Source: Bacteroidales bacterium (GTDB lineage: Bacteria; Bacteroidota; Bacteroidia; Bacteroidales; F082). From it: DNA of 64,000 bases. The stretch spans positions 18,258 to 82,257 of the forward strand of contig JALNZT010000016.1 of the NCBI GenBank assembly GCA_023229135.1, written 5' to 3'. Below the pieces are notes generated by a model. That model saw only the letters and a program-made list of their open reading frames with translations. It ran no database searches and was not told the DNA's origin. Shown piece after piece: positions 42,479-51,961 of this stretch (the stretch's first letter is position 1; the number at the start of each line of letters is the position of its first letter). The position numbers were made by a program, and so were the translations under genes.

Positions 42479-44641
42479 ATGAAAAAAATTACACTTCTTT
42501 TAAGTTTTTTACTTCTGGTTGCGGGCATCAATGCTCAAAACCCGGGAGACTTCGACACTAGTTTCGGCATCGATGGCATAGCTATGACAGCCATAGGCAA
42601 TAATTTCGGCATGGCTTATGACATGGCAGTTCAAGCCGATGGAAAAATTATTTTGGCAGGTCAAGCCCGTTTCGGAAGCTATAAATATGCCATGGTACGC
42701 TACAACACAGACGGAAGCTTAGATCAATCTTTCGGCGAAAACGGTATCGTTACCACATCTATTGACATCTCAGATTTCGGAAAGTCTGTTGCCATCCAAG
42801 CCGATGGAAAAATTGTTTTGAGCGGGCATGTTCAAGACGCCACTAGCTATCATGCAGTGGTTGTCCGGTACAACGCCGATGGCAGCATCGACACCAGCTT
42901 TGGCACTAATGGCCTAAGCCACTTAAACATGGATAATAATGAAACAGTAGTGCTTCAGGATGACGGGAAAATAGTGGTGGCAGGTTTCAAGAATGACAAT
43001 TTTGGACTGGCTCGCCTTAACACCGATGGTTCGATTGACACCTCTTATGGCGACGCTGGTTATGTAATGACTGTAATGACAGATCCTGATGGCTCCAATA
43101 TTACATCCTATGCTTTTGATTTAGCCGTTCAGGAAGACGGAAAAATTATTGCTGCCGGTTTCTCCTACAGCTACAATACTCATCATGATGTGGCTGTGGC
43201 ACGTTATACGACCGATGGAACGCTGGATGCAACTTTTGCTGATAATGGCGTTTTCAAAGCAGACCTTGGTGGTTGGGCTGATTTTGGAACCGCGGTAGCT
43301 GTGCAGGATGATGGAAAAATTGTAATTAGTGCCCATAAAGAAATGGGTACGCTACCTGGCACACCTACTTATGATGGCGCGATAATCAGATTAAATGCAG
43401 ACGGCTCTTATGACTTAACTTTTGGTGAAAGTGGTGTGGCATCTTTCCACCTGGCGGAGCATGCCACTTATCTGCAGGATGTTGTTTTGCAAGATGATGG
43501 AAGCATTTATTTTACCGGCCAGGCAGTTAATTATGCAATAAACGCTTATGATATCTTTGTGTGTAAAATCCAAAGTGATGGTACGCTAGATCTCACTTTT
43601 GCCGATGACGGAGTAAAACACATGGATCTTTATGGAACTGATGATAATGCTTCCAGTATCGCGCTGCAGACAGATGGTAAAATTCTCGTGGGTGGTTTTT
43701 CTACCGCACCATCAGGCGTTTACAACTTCACGGCTGTGCGTCTTCACGGTGATCCTCAAACCGAAATACCAGCAGTTGATGTTACTTTTGCAAATGTTAC
43801 AACCACTACACTGGATGTTACTGTTACACCAAACGAGCTGACCGAATCATTCTATTTCGTTATAATGACACCTGAAGAATTGGCTCAATGGCTTCCTATG
43901 TACGGCACAGAGGCTGAGTTGATCAAAGCCTTCGGTATTCACAGCTTTGAAACAATTACCCACCACTTTACAGGATTAATGCCTAACACAGGATACGATG
44001 TGTATTCCTTAAGTGTTGGTTTTGACGGCGTTGAATCTCCTTTCCAAATGGATTTCGTGCAAACAGAAGCAGCAGGTGGTAGCGGCGAAGCAGTCGCTAC
44101 AATTGAATTATCGGAAATTACAGCCACTTCGGTAAGAATGACGGTTACACCTAATAGCGAAACGGCCTTGTTCCACGACGGCTTGATAACTAAAGCTTAT
44201 TTTACTGAACTTGGCGAGGAAGCAGCTGTTGAGCTTATCAAAGATAACGGATGGCCGCTATATGATACCGATGACTGGGTTTGGATGGACTTAGAATCCA
44301 ATACTGCTTACAAAGCTATTTCTATTGCACAAAACGCTAATGGCGAATGGGGCCCTGCTACCATTGAAGATTTTACAACACTTGTAACCTCAATCAACAG
44401 CATCGAAGACAATCCATTGGCCATATTCCCTAACCCAAGCCAGGGTCAATTTGAAATTGAAGGCGAAAACATTCAGGGCGCAAGCCTCAGAATCACAGAT
44501 ATAACTGGAAAAGAAGTGTATTCAGCAACTATCATCAACAAGCTTACACCCATTGATATCAGCCATGTCAACAGCGGATTATACATTATTGAGATTGAAA
44601 AAGACAATGTGCGCTCTACTTCAAAATTCCTGAAACAGTAG
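42479..44641 (+). CDS. secreted delta-60 repeat protein with T9SS sorting domain
   Basis: A signal peptide (MKKITLLLSFLLLVAGINAQ) precedes at least seven delta-60 repeats of about 50 residues, each with a phrase such as VQADGKIILAG, LQDDGKIVVAG or LQTDGKILVGG and a FGxxG turn. These fold as a beta-propeller-like array. Two short fibronectin-III-like units (near 440-540 and 555-640) follow, then a T9SS domain (LAIFPNPSQGQFEIEGENIQ) ending KFLKQ. The frame is open from 42437, but the signal peptide fixes residue 15 of that frame as the likely start. It is a surface or secreted protein of unknown ligand. The next secreted gene starts 37 bases downstream, so they form one unit. Confidence 0.88.
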   Translation: MKKITLLLSFLLLVAGINAQNPGDFDTSFGIDGIAMTAIGNNFGMAYDMAVQADGKIILAGQARFGSYKYAMVRYNTDGSLDQSFGENGIVTTSIDISDFGKSVAIQADGKIVLSGHVQDATSYHAVVVRYNADGSIDTSFGTNGLSHLNMDNNETVVLQDDGKIVVAGFKNDNFGLARLNTDGSIDTSYGDAGYVMTVMTDPDGSNITSYAFDLAVQEDGKIIAAGFSYSYNTHHDVAVARYTTDGTLDATFADNGVFKADLGGWADFGTAVAVQDDGKIVISAHKEMGTLPGTPTYDGAIIRLNADGSYDLTFGESGVASFHLAEHATYLQDVVLQDDGSIYFTGQAVNYAINAYDIFVCKIQSDGTLDLTFADDGVKHMDLYGTDDNASSIALQTDGKILVGGFSTAPSGVYNFTAVRLHGDPQTEIPAVDVTFANVTTTTLDVTVTPNELTESFYFVIMTPEELAQWLPMYGTEAELIKAFGIHSFETITHHFTGLMPNTGYDVYSLSVGFDGVESPFQMDFVQTEAAGGSGEAVATIELSEITATSVRMTVTPNSETALFHDGLITKAYFTELGEEAAVELIKDNGWPLYDTDDWVWMDLESNTAYKAISIAQNANGEWGPATIEDFTTLVTSINSIEDNPLAIFPNPSQGQFEIEGENIQGASLRITDITGKEVYSATIINKLTPIDISHVNSGLYIIEIEKDNVRSTSKFLKQ

Positions 44642-44678
44642 CACACTAAAGTATTTTCAAACTTAAATATTCCAACAA

Positions 44679-47600
44679 ATGAATGTATTGAATAAAACAA
44701 TTGCTTTTCTCATACTCTTAGCAGTAGCATTGATTCCAAATGCTGCCCAGGCACAGATTACTTCTCTAAGTAATACCGTGCAAAAGCCAGCAGCAGAAAG
44801 CTTTACGCTTGCTCCCAACGAATTTTCGTTGGCAGCAAGCGTACAGGCTGCCGTACCGATGCAGTCCCGTGAAGTAACTGATTGGATTGCAATTGGCACC
44901 AATTCCTCTCCTTACGGTTCTTATAACTATCCGGTTGATTTCTACATGAATACTTCGGTTACCCAAAGTATTTATACTGCCGAAGAAATTGACCACGGCC
45001 CCTGCTCCATTGAGCAAGTTAAATATATCTACAAAACTGTATCCTCAAACTATCCTGATATAATTGATACGGAGAGTTTTAAGGTGTGGATTGCTAATAC
45101 CGATCGTTCTTCCGTGTCGGAAGAGGCCGATTATTGGATTCCTTTCGAGAGTTTTACACTGGTATATGAAGGAGGTTTGGTACTGAATGCTGGAGTAGAT
45201 CAGGAAATGCTTTTTGACCTCGATACCCCTTTTGTGTATAATGGCTCCAATATTTGCATCATGGTTGAGCATACCTTTAGCACAAATACCTTCGAGAACC
45301 ACTTCAACTTTAATGCTACTACATTGGCTTCAGGTGATGTACGGGCCAGGCTTTATGTAAGTTTTGATACGCCTTTTGATTTTACACTGCCTACCACCGA
45401 TCCTTCCCAAACAGGAATGACTTTGAGTGAACTGGCTGATGTTCAATTAAATATCAATACCGCCGCTGAAGCCAGTTTGTCAGGCACAATTACCAATCCT
45501 GCAGGCAGCCCCATTGCCAATGCAAGTATTTCACTCGCCGGCACTGATTTGCAAACCACTTCAAACGCCCAGGGGGAATACACCTTCTCTTATGTGGCAC
45601 CGGGGACTTATACCGTGAACTATGTAGCTTTTGGTTATATAACAGCTTCAATGGAAACCGATATTACGGGCCCAACAACCCAAGACGTCGAATTAGCATA
45701 CCTTCCCGAAGCTACAGTTGAAGGAACCATTTTGGATAACGACAACAATCCGATTGCCGATGCTACCATTCAGATGAGTGGTTACAACACTTATAGCGGC
45801 ACATCAGATGCAAGCGGGAATTTTAGTATTTCAGAAGTGTTTTATGCTGACGATTATACAGTTACGATTTCAAAAAACGGTTATTATACCGAATTGATCG
45901 AGCTGGATATTGATAGCCCGATAGCGGATATGGGTGATATTTACCTTAACGATAAATTGGAAAGCCCTTCGTATGTGCAAGCTGTTAAAAATGATGCAGC
46001 AGCTGATATAAGCTGGCTTTCTCCCTACGAAAGGACTGTTTATCGTAGAGATGGCGGAGAACTAATCACTCAGATTGGGCATAACTTTGCAGGAAATCTT
46101 GCTGTATTTGGTCAGGTTTTCAGAGAACCAGCCGAATTGTATCAGATGAGCTGGTACCTCAACGAAGTAGATTATCCGCATGAATTTGTGAATATATACG
46201 TGTTTAAGTTGAATGCACAAGGAAACCCCACAAATACAATACTTTTTGAGCAAGCCAATGTTCCAAACGTGGATTTACAGTGGAGCACATTTATTTTCCC
46301 GGAAACCATCACTGTTGAAAACGGATTTTACATTGCCATTAGTCATCCAGAACGCCTGGAAATCGGTATTGATGCAGGTACTGATCCAGAATACCCTTTT
46401 GAATATACCGTAAACTGGGTTTCGGAAGATTATGGCAGCAACGAATTTATGTTGATGGAAGACCTCGGTTTAGGTGACATTCCCGGCAACCTGATGATCA
46501 GGGCAGAAGGCTATAACACGACTACCGGTAAAAAACTACAGGCAGCTGTAGCCGCACCATCCAGGTCATTAAACACCTATACCATTTCCAGACTTGAAGA
46601 AGGTCAGGAAGATACACCAGAGTTGTGGACTATCTTAGCTGAAAATCTAACTACAACCAGCTATACAGATGATGATTTTTCAGCTGTTGACCCGGGTTGG
46701 TACAAATATGCCGTTAATGCGGTTTACTCCGGAGAAATTTCTTCAGAAGCAGCTTTCTCTAACCGGATTGAAAATCAGCTCTCAACACAGGTTACCTTTA
46801 ATGTTACTACAAACACACCTAACAACGAAAGTTTAGGTGCCCATATATTGCTGTCGAGCAATACCGGAAACTATGTTTATACTCAAAACGTTGAATCAGA
46901 AGACGGTGTAGTTGTTTTCAATGGTGTCTTTAAAAACACTTACTATGTAAAAATTACGCACGAAGGTTTTGAGGATTTTGTGATGTCGAATGTCGATTTT
47001 ACAACAGAAGCCACTTATGAAGTGGATGTTGAATTGATAGAAGCTTTGGTGCAGCCTTTTAACCTGGAGATTCACGTCAACGATGATTTATCTTCCGTAT
47101 TCAGGTGGAACCATACCTCCCCTATCGTAGAGGATTTTGAAAGCTGTATCGATTTTGAAATTGCCCCGCACGGGGTTGTTGAGTGGAATTACATTGATGT
47201 GGACAAGAAAAACACCATCGGAATTGAAAATTTCACCTACCTGAATGAGAATGAGCCGGCTTCCTTTATGACCTTTACGCCATCTCAGACAGAACCTCCG
47301 ATTGATGTGGAATTGAATCCAGGCATTGCACCACATAGTGGCAATAAATTCCTGGCCAGCTTTGGCGTCAATAGTGGTTCAAATGATGATTATTTCATTT
47401 CTCCTAAATTGAATTTCGGACAAGAATTTACGTTCTCCTTCTTTGCGAAATCCTTCTCAAATACACCTTCACTAAATAAGATAATGATTGGTTATTCTAC
47501 GACAGGATTCTTGCCTTCAGATTTTATCTGGATTACCGAAACAGCCATTGCACCAGCGATGGACAGATGGACCAGATACGATTACGATATCCCCGCAGAA

Positions 47601-48116
47601 GCAACCTATGTTACCATTCGTAACGTTTCTGATGGTGGCTATATTCTGATGGTTGATGATGTTGAAATATCTGTAGGAGCATCAGCACGGGAGTTGGTTA
47701 GCTATCAGGTTTATCTGAATGATAATTTGATGGGCGAAACGACCGAATACACCTTTGATTTTTCTGCGGACGATATTATCTTCAACGAAATAAATGTAGC
47801 CGGCGTAAAAGCTATCTATTCCAGCGGTGAAAGCGAAATATCAACCATCGAATTTATGGGTGTATATACTGATATGCCTGAAAATCAAGCAAAAGCTGAA
47901 ATGTCTGTTTATCCCAACCCTTCTAATGGTAGCTTTACCATTGAGTTGGATGGAGAATACGAAGTTTCTATTCTAAATAGCTTAGGCGTAACGGTTTACA
48001 GCAAAACCATCTCCCAACAGGGACATATAGAGCTGGAAGATCTCAAACCCGGGATGTATATTATCTCGGCCAAATCAGAACAAAAAGCTGCTTATAGCAG
48101 AATTATTGTACAATAA
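44679..48116 (+). CDS. large secreted adhesin-like protein with carboxypeptidase-regulatory-like and T9SS domains
   Basis: The 1145-residue protein has a signal peptide (MNVLNKTIAFLILLAVALIP, cleavage at AQAQ). After an N-terminal region it has two carboxypeptidase-regulatory-like repeats (SGTITNPAGSPIANASISLA near 265 and EGTILDNDNNPIADATIQMS near 350). Further on are fibronectin-III-like segments, a third Ig-like unit near 706-787, a choice-of-anchor-J/cleaved-adhesin-like domain near 815-990 (ending GGYILMVDDVEISVG), and a T9SS domain (MSVYPNPSNGSFTIELDGEY). No protease motif is present. It shares its architecture with the giant protein at 59001. A terminator with a TTCG tetraloop follows the stop. 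Confidence 0.88.
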   Translation: MNVLNKTIAFLILLAVALIPNAAQAQITSLSNTVQKPAAESFTLAPNEFSLAASVQAAVPMQSREVTDWIAIGTNSSPYGSYNYPVDFYMNTSVTQSIYTAEEIDHGPCSIEQVKYIYKTVSSNYPDIIDTESFKVWIANTDRSSVSEEADYWIPFESFTLVYEGGLVLNAGVDQEMLFDLDTPFVYNGSNICIMVEHTFSTNTFENHFNFNATTLASGDVRARLYVSFDTPFDFTLPTTDPSQTGMTLSELADVQLNINTAAEASLSGTITNPAGSPIANASISLAGTDLQTTSNAQGEYTFSYVAPGTYTVNYVAFGYITASMETDITGPTTQDVELAYLPEATVEGTILDNDNNPIADATIQMSGYNTYSGTSDASGNFSISEVFYADDYTVTISKNGYYTELIELDIDSPIADMGDIYLNDKLESPSYVQAVKNDAAADISWLSPYERTVYRRDGGELITQIGHNFAGNLAVFGQVFREPAELYQMSWYLNEVDYPHEFVNIYVFKLNAQGNPTNTILFEQANVPNVDLQWSTFIFPETITVENGFYIAISHPERLEIGIDAGTDPEYPFEYTVNWVSEDYGSNEFMLMEDLGLGDIPGNLMIRAEGYNTTTGKKLQAAVAAPSRSLNTYTISRLEEGQEDTPELWTILAENLTTTSYTDDDFSAVDPGWYKYAVNAVYSGEISSEAAFSNRIENQLSTQVTFNVTTNTPNNESLGAHILLSSNTGNYVYTQNVESEDGVVVFNGVFKNTYYVKITHEGFEDFVMSNVDFTTEATYEVDVELIEALVQPFNLEIHVNDDLSSVFRWNHTSPIVEDFESCIDFEIAPHGVVEWNYIDVDKKNTIGIENFTYLNENEPASFMTFTPSQTEPPIDVELNPGIAPHSGNKFLASFGVNSGSNDDYFISPKLNFGQEFTFSFFAKSFSNTPSLNKIMIGYSTTGFLPSDFIWITETAIAPAMDRWTRYDYDIPAEATYVTIRNVSDGGYILMVDDVEISVGASARELVSYQVYLNDNLMGETTEYTFDFSADDIIFNEINVAGVKAIYSSGESEISTIEFMGVYTDMPENQAKAEMSVYPNPSNGSFTIELDGEYEVSILNSLGVTVYSKTISQQGHIELEDLKPGMYIISAKSEQKAAYSRIIVQ

Positions 48117-48142
48117 AAATTGGTTAGTAAAATTGGTTGGTT

Positions 48143-48180
48143 AAAGGCCTTTGACTCTTCGGAGTCAAGGGCTTTTTTTT
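48143..48180 (+). terminator. Rho-independent terminator with TTCG tetraloop
   Basis: GGCCTTTGACTC and GAGTCAAGGGC pair around a TTCG loop, followed by nine T residues. It lies 27 bases after the stop of the adhesin-like gene. Confidence 0.88.
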
Positions 48181-48191
48181 TGTGTGCTAAA

Positions 48192-49137
48192 TTGGGAAAC
48201 CTCTCCGAGGTTTTTTTTGGTAACATTGCTTAGCACCCAGATAAATCTGGGCGTTATGCAAAGGGAAGTCCTACGGACTTTTTCATTGTCACTGCTGGTG
48301 CAGGTTTTCAGAGCAAAAAACCTAAAAATGAAAACACAGCATTACATAAGAACGCTGATACAAACCTTTACGCTGTAAGCGTATCCTGTGCATAACCCCC
48401 GAATTTATTCGGGGGATTGTAATAATACCTGTACATCCAGAACTCCGTTAGGAGTTTCCCAGCCTGTGGTTGCTACTTTGGGAAACCTATCTGAGGTTTT
48501 TTTGGTGGCATTATGCGGCGCCCAGATAAATCCGGGCGTTATGCAAAGGGAAGTCCTACGGACTTTTTAATTGTCGCTGCTGGTGCAGGTTTTCAAAGCA
48601 AAAAACCTAAAAATGAAAACACAGCATTACATAAGAACGCTGATACAAACCTTTACGCTGTAAGCGTATCCTGTGCATAACCCCCGAATTTATTCGGGGG
48701 ATTGTAATAATACCTGTACATCCAGAACTCCGTTAGGAGTTTCCCAGCCTGTGGTTGCTACTTTGGGAAACCTATCTGAGGTTTTTTTGGTGGCATTATG
48801 CGGCGCCCAGATAAATCCGGGCGTTATGCAAAGGGAAGTCCTACGGACTTTTTAATTGTCGCTGCTGGTGCGGGTTTTCAGAGCAAAAAACTTAAAAATG
48901 AAAACACAGCATTACATAAGAACGCTGATACAAGCCTTTACGCTGTAAGCGTATACTATGCACAACCCCCGAATTTATTCGGGGGATTGTAATAATACCT
49001 GTACATCCAGAACTCCGTTAGGAGTTTCCCAGCCTGTGGTTGCTACTTTGGGAAACCTATCTGAGGTTTTTTTGGTGACATTGCTTAGCACCCAGATAAA
49101 TCCGGGCGTTAAACAAAGGGAAGTCCTACGGACTTTT
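48192..49137. repeat. 285-bp tandem repeat (3.3 units) made of short hairpins
   Basis: The anchor TTGGGAAACCT recurs at 48192, 48478, 48763 and 49048, a period of 286, 285 and 285 bases; the last unit stops after about 90 bases. Units 2 and 3 are almost identical. Each full unit holds six small palindromes. In unit 1 they are AAACCTC-TCC-GAGGTTT (48197), CCCAGAT-AA-ATCTGGG (48236), AAGTCC-TAC-GGACTT (48266), TACGCT-GTA-AGCGTA (48369), CCCCCGAA-TTTA-TTCGGGGG (48396) and AACTCC-GTTA-GGAGTT (48441). A 60-codon frame recurs only because 285 is divisible by 3; nothing suggests it is translated. Confidence 0.9.
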
Positions 49138-49175
49138 GAGATATTTTAAAGCAGGAGAAATCTCCACGGCAGCGC

Positions 49176-50948
49176 TTAATTAAGCTGGCTAAAAAACTCC
49201 TGCAAACTCAAACTGCTGTTAGTTAAATTGAGTTTCTTGCGCAGTCGTGTTCGTGCCACCTCTACACTTTTGAAGTTAGAATTGGTGATGGCTGCTATAT
49301 CTTTGGTCGTCATATTTAATTTTAATAGCGCGCACAAACGTTTTTCATTGAGGGTGAGATTTGGAAATTCTTTCTCCAATTGTTCATAAAACTGTGAATA
49401 TACCTGTGAAAAATACCAGAAAAATTCTTCCCATTGGTTCTTGGTTCCGCGCATACGCAGATCTCTGGTAATGGATTCAAGCTGTGCCCGGTTTTTTTGC
49501 GATAAGCCAGCCGAAAAATCATCAAGCAGCTTAACGGTGGTGTCTATTAGTTCATTCTTTTCTGAAATTTTTAGCACCTTTTCAATAATTTCACGGTTCC
49601 TGAGTTCGATATCTTTTTCAACACTAATTACTTGCAAGTCAGCCTTTTCTTTTTCAATGCGATCCAGTTTTCGCAATTGAATTGTCCTAAAAAGCAATAG
49701 TATTCCGATTAAAACAATAATTATTAATCCGAGAATAATTAGGTAAAATATAAAAGTAGTGCGCTTTCTTTGATATTGCTCTTCTTCAAGAAGTTGCTTT
49801 CTTTCTAATTCCTGAAGCCTCACTTTATGGTCAAACATCAGCTGTAGCACCTGTTCTTTAGCTACGTATGCACTAATACTATCAGAAGCAAGCTTATGCA
49901 TATTGGCATATCGGTAGGCTTCCTTGAAGTTTCCTTCCTTTTCATAAATCAATTGCAGCAATTCAGACGAGCTGCTCATATCCTCATATACTTCAAGCTC
50001 TTCGGATAGCTTAAAGGCCCTTTCCAGGAAAGTTTTGGCTTTCACATTTAAACCTTTTTCAAACAAGGCATTCCCAATCAAACCCAGAGTTCTTGTTATG
50101 AGCATCTTATCATTAAGCATCTCGGCTTTTGCCAATCCTATTTTATAATAATAAATGGCGCTGTCGGCGTCGTCCATCATTTCTTTAACTATGCCGATAT
50201 TGTTCAGGGCGACAATTTCAAGCTCGGGATTCACGATGGAATCACTGGCAGCAAGCACTTTATTATAATACATCAAGGCAACATCATATTTTCCCATCAT
50301 TTTAAAAATATCCCCGATATTGTTATGCGCCACTGAAATACGGTGCTTATTCCCTTTCTCTTTCATGATTTCCAGGCCTTTGTTATAATAATTATAGGCC
50401 TCATCATATTCCCTTTCAACAAAGAACACAGCACCAATATTGTTATACTCGTTCTCCTTGTCTAAGTTTTCGGAGTACTTCAGCGCCAGCAAAAAATTAT
50501 CCAACGCCTTACTGTTCAAGTTTTTATTAAAGTAGATTACACCTTTGTTCAGGTAGCACTCTCGTATCATTACGGAATCATTTTTGGGAAGGCTATAATC
50601 TATGCAAAGCTCATAGCTGCTTATGGCTTCTTCGTAATTATACACCTGAAAATACAAATTGCCCAACAAACGGTAATTGAAAATGAGGCCTTCCACAAAG
50701 CCTGCTTTTCTCGACATTTCAATGGCCTCCAACGCGATCTTAATGGCTTCCTCCGGGTTCTCGTTTCGCATCTCAAAGGCGTTGGCGCTTAATGCGCTTA
50801 TCATCGAAACACCGGAAGTTTCCTGAATAATCGACAGCAACGAATCCAGACTTGATTGTCCATAACTACTTATTACCGACGAAAACAGCAGGAATACTGT
50901 AAAAATCAACCTGTTTAAACTGTTGAATTTTAAGCTCTTAGTTTTCAT
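49176..50948 (-). CDS. membrane-bound TPR protein with C-terminal LuxR-like HTH
   Basis: The 590-residue protein has a signal peptide or anchor (RLIFTVFLLFSSVISSYGQ), about seven tetratricopeptide repeats (residues 45-370, e.g. YNNIGAVFFVEREYDEAYNYYNKGLEIM), one transmembrane helix (IILGLIIIVLIGILLLFRT, near 415-435) and a charged coiled coil. The C-terminal helix-turn-helix resembles LuxR-type domains (LNEKRLCALLKLNMTTKDIA, then VEVARTRLRKKLNL). It may sense a periplasmic signal and act on DNA at the membrane. This TPR-TM-HTH layout is common in Bacteroidota. The frame is open 18 codons upstream, but the ATG at 50948 begins a normal signal sequence. The 285-bp array lies 38 bases past its stop. 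Confidence 0.85.
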   Translation of the reverse strand: MKTKSLKFNSLNRLIFTVFLLFSSVISSYGQSSLDSLLSIIQETSGVSMISALSANAFEMRNENPEEAIKIALEAIEMSRKAGFVEGLIFNYRLLGNLYFQVYNYEEAISSYELCIDYSLPKNDSVMIRECYLNKGVIYFNKNLNSKALDNFLLALKYSENLDKENEYNNIGAVFFVEREYDEAYNYYNKGLEIMKEKGNKHRISVAHNNIGDIFKMMGKYDVALMYYNKVLAASDSIVNPELEIVALNNIGIVKEMMDDADSAIYYYKIGLAKAEMLNDKMLITRTLGLIGNALFEKGLNVKAKTFLERAFKLSEELEVYEDMSSSSELLQLIYEKEGNFKEAYRYANMHKLASDSISAYVAKEQVLQLMFDHKVRLQELERKQLLEEEQYQRKRTTFIFYLIILGLIIIVLIGILLLFRTIQLRKLDRIEKEKADLQVISVEKDIELRNREIIEKVLKISEKNELIDTTVKLLDDFSAGLSQKNRAQLESITRDLRMRGTKNQWEEFFWYFSQVYSQFYEQLEKEFPNLTLNEKRLCALLKLNMTTKDIAAITNSNFKSVEVARTRLRKKLNLTNSSLSLQEFFSQLN

Positions 50949-51308
50949 AAATAGTTTTAGTGGTTTCAAAATCCGGGTCAAGTTAAATATGGCTGACAGC
51001 AATTAATCTGTAAATATAGGATATTGAAAGCTTACCTAAATATAATTTATGCGGCAGTGCAGAAAAATACATCCCTTAGCTTTTTATTTCAGGGGCTCTC
51101 AACAACCAAAAACATAGCTGCAATGTTATGCAATTTTTTGGAAATTTGACAGCCTAAAGCTCAAAAAGTATTTCAGGAACATCAGGATTGACTGGTCTTT
51201 GGGAATGAATAACTAGGTTTTATAGTTGTTGGTTTAGGTAGCAAAAGCAGTTTTTTCTCATCCTAATTTACATCACATTAACCGGTAGCGAAAAGGACAA
51301 ATCTATTG

Positions 51309-51403
51309 TTGATCCCCCTACGTAAAGTCAAGAAATGAAGAAATGCCACTGAGCGCCTCACTGAGCACTCGTGGCAGAATAATCCTTTTCGAAGGAGGCT
51401 CAA
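51309..51403. repeat. MITE-like element copy F, internally deleted
   Basis: A 95-bp copy; the left end is degraded (TTGATCCCCCTACGTAAAGT) and the right end reads CCTTTTCGAAGGAGGCTCAA. The inner phrases ATGCCACTGAG and CGTGGCAGAAT remain. The 300 bases before it, after the TPR gene start, hold nothing else that I recognise. Confidence 0.7.
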
Positions 51404-51478
51404 CCTTTAATTCCTCCAACAACCAAAAAATGACAATAAATTGATTTAATTTTGCAACAGAAAAAATTCTTTCTATTG

Positions 51479-51835
51479 ATGAGAGCGCTGGTTATTTCAC
51501 TTATCTTCAGTCTTTTATTTGCCAATCCGACGCAGCTGACGCTATTTTCGGCTGAATCAGATTTGGGCAGAAACACTACTGATTATGAGCAGGTTATTCT
51601 GCAATACACAGCAAATCAGGCTTTGCCGGCTACCGAGAACAGCGAGCAAGCAACGGCCAAGTTGCTGTTGACTTGGCTCAGGCTTTCACCGGCGATAAGC
51701 CTGCTTATCAGCGGAAGCTTTCCTTTTGATGGTCAGGAGTATATCATCCAGAAAACTATACTGTTCAAAAGCCTTCCCATCAAGAATAACCAGCTAAACT
51801 TTATCTATCCTTTTATGGATTATTGGCTTGATTAG
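51479..51835 (+). CDS. small hypothetical protein with N-terminal signal-like segment
   Basis: The 118-residue product starts with a hydrophobic segment (MRALVISLIFSLLFANPTQL) that could be a signal peptide or anchor. The rest has an alternating pattern ending LNFIYPFMDYWLD, with no known motif. A TAATTTTG box at 51447-51454 fits a promoter and lies before the ATG at 51479, so the TTG at 51452 was not used. The next gene begins 126 bases later on the same strand. I do not recognise it. Confidence 0.55.
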   Translation: MRALVISLIFSLLFANPTQLTLFSAESDLGRNTTDYEQVILQYTANQALPATENSEQATAKLLLTWLRLSPAISLLISGSFPFDGQEYIIQKTILFKSLPIKNNQLNFIYPFMDYWLD

Positions 51836-51961
51836 CAGCCCCTCAGCGATACGGCATTTCTGCTAATCGCTTTGCAATTTTATACTATTTTATTTTTTAA
51901 TTCAGGCAGTCAGCACAAGCCTTAGTTTGTGTTGTGCTGCACTGCACAACATCATTAAATC

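Noticed and set aside
48192..49137. CRISPR array
   Set aside because: Units are 285 bp, adjacent and nearly identical, with no unique spacers and no cas genes.
48388..49149. Three identical 60-codon frames starting MHNPRIYSGDCNN within the 285-bp array
   Set aside because: They recur because the repeat length is divisible by 3; the sequence consists of hairpins, shows no protein family and has no promoter or codon bias.
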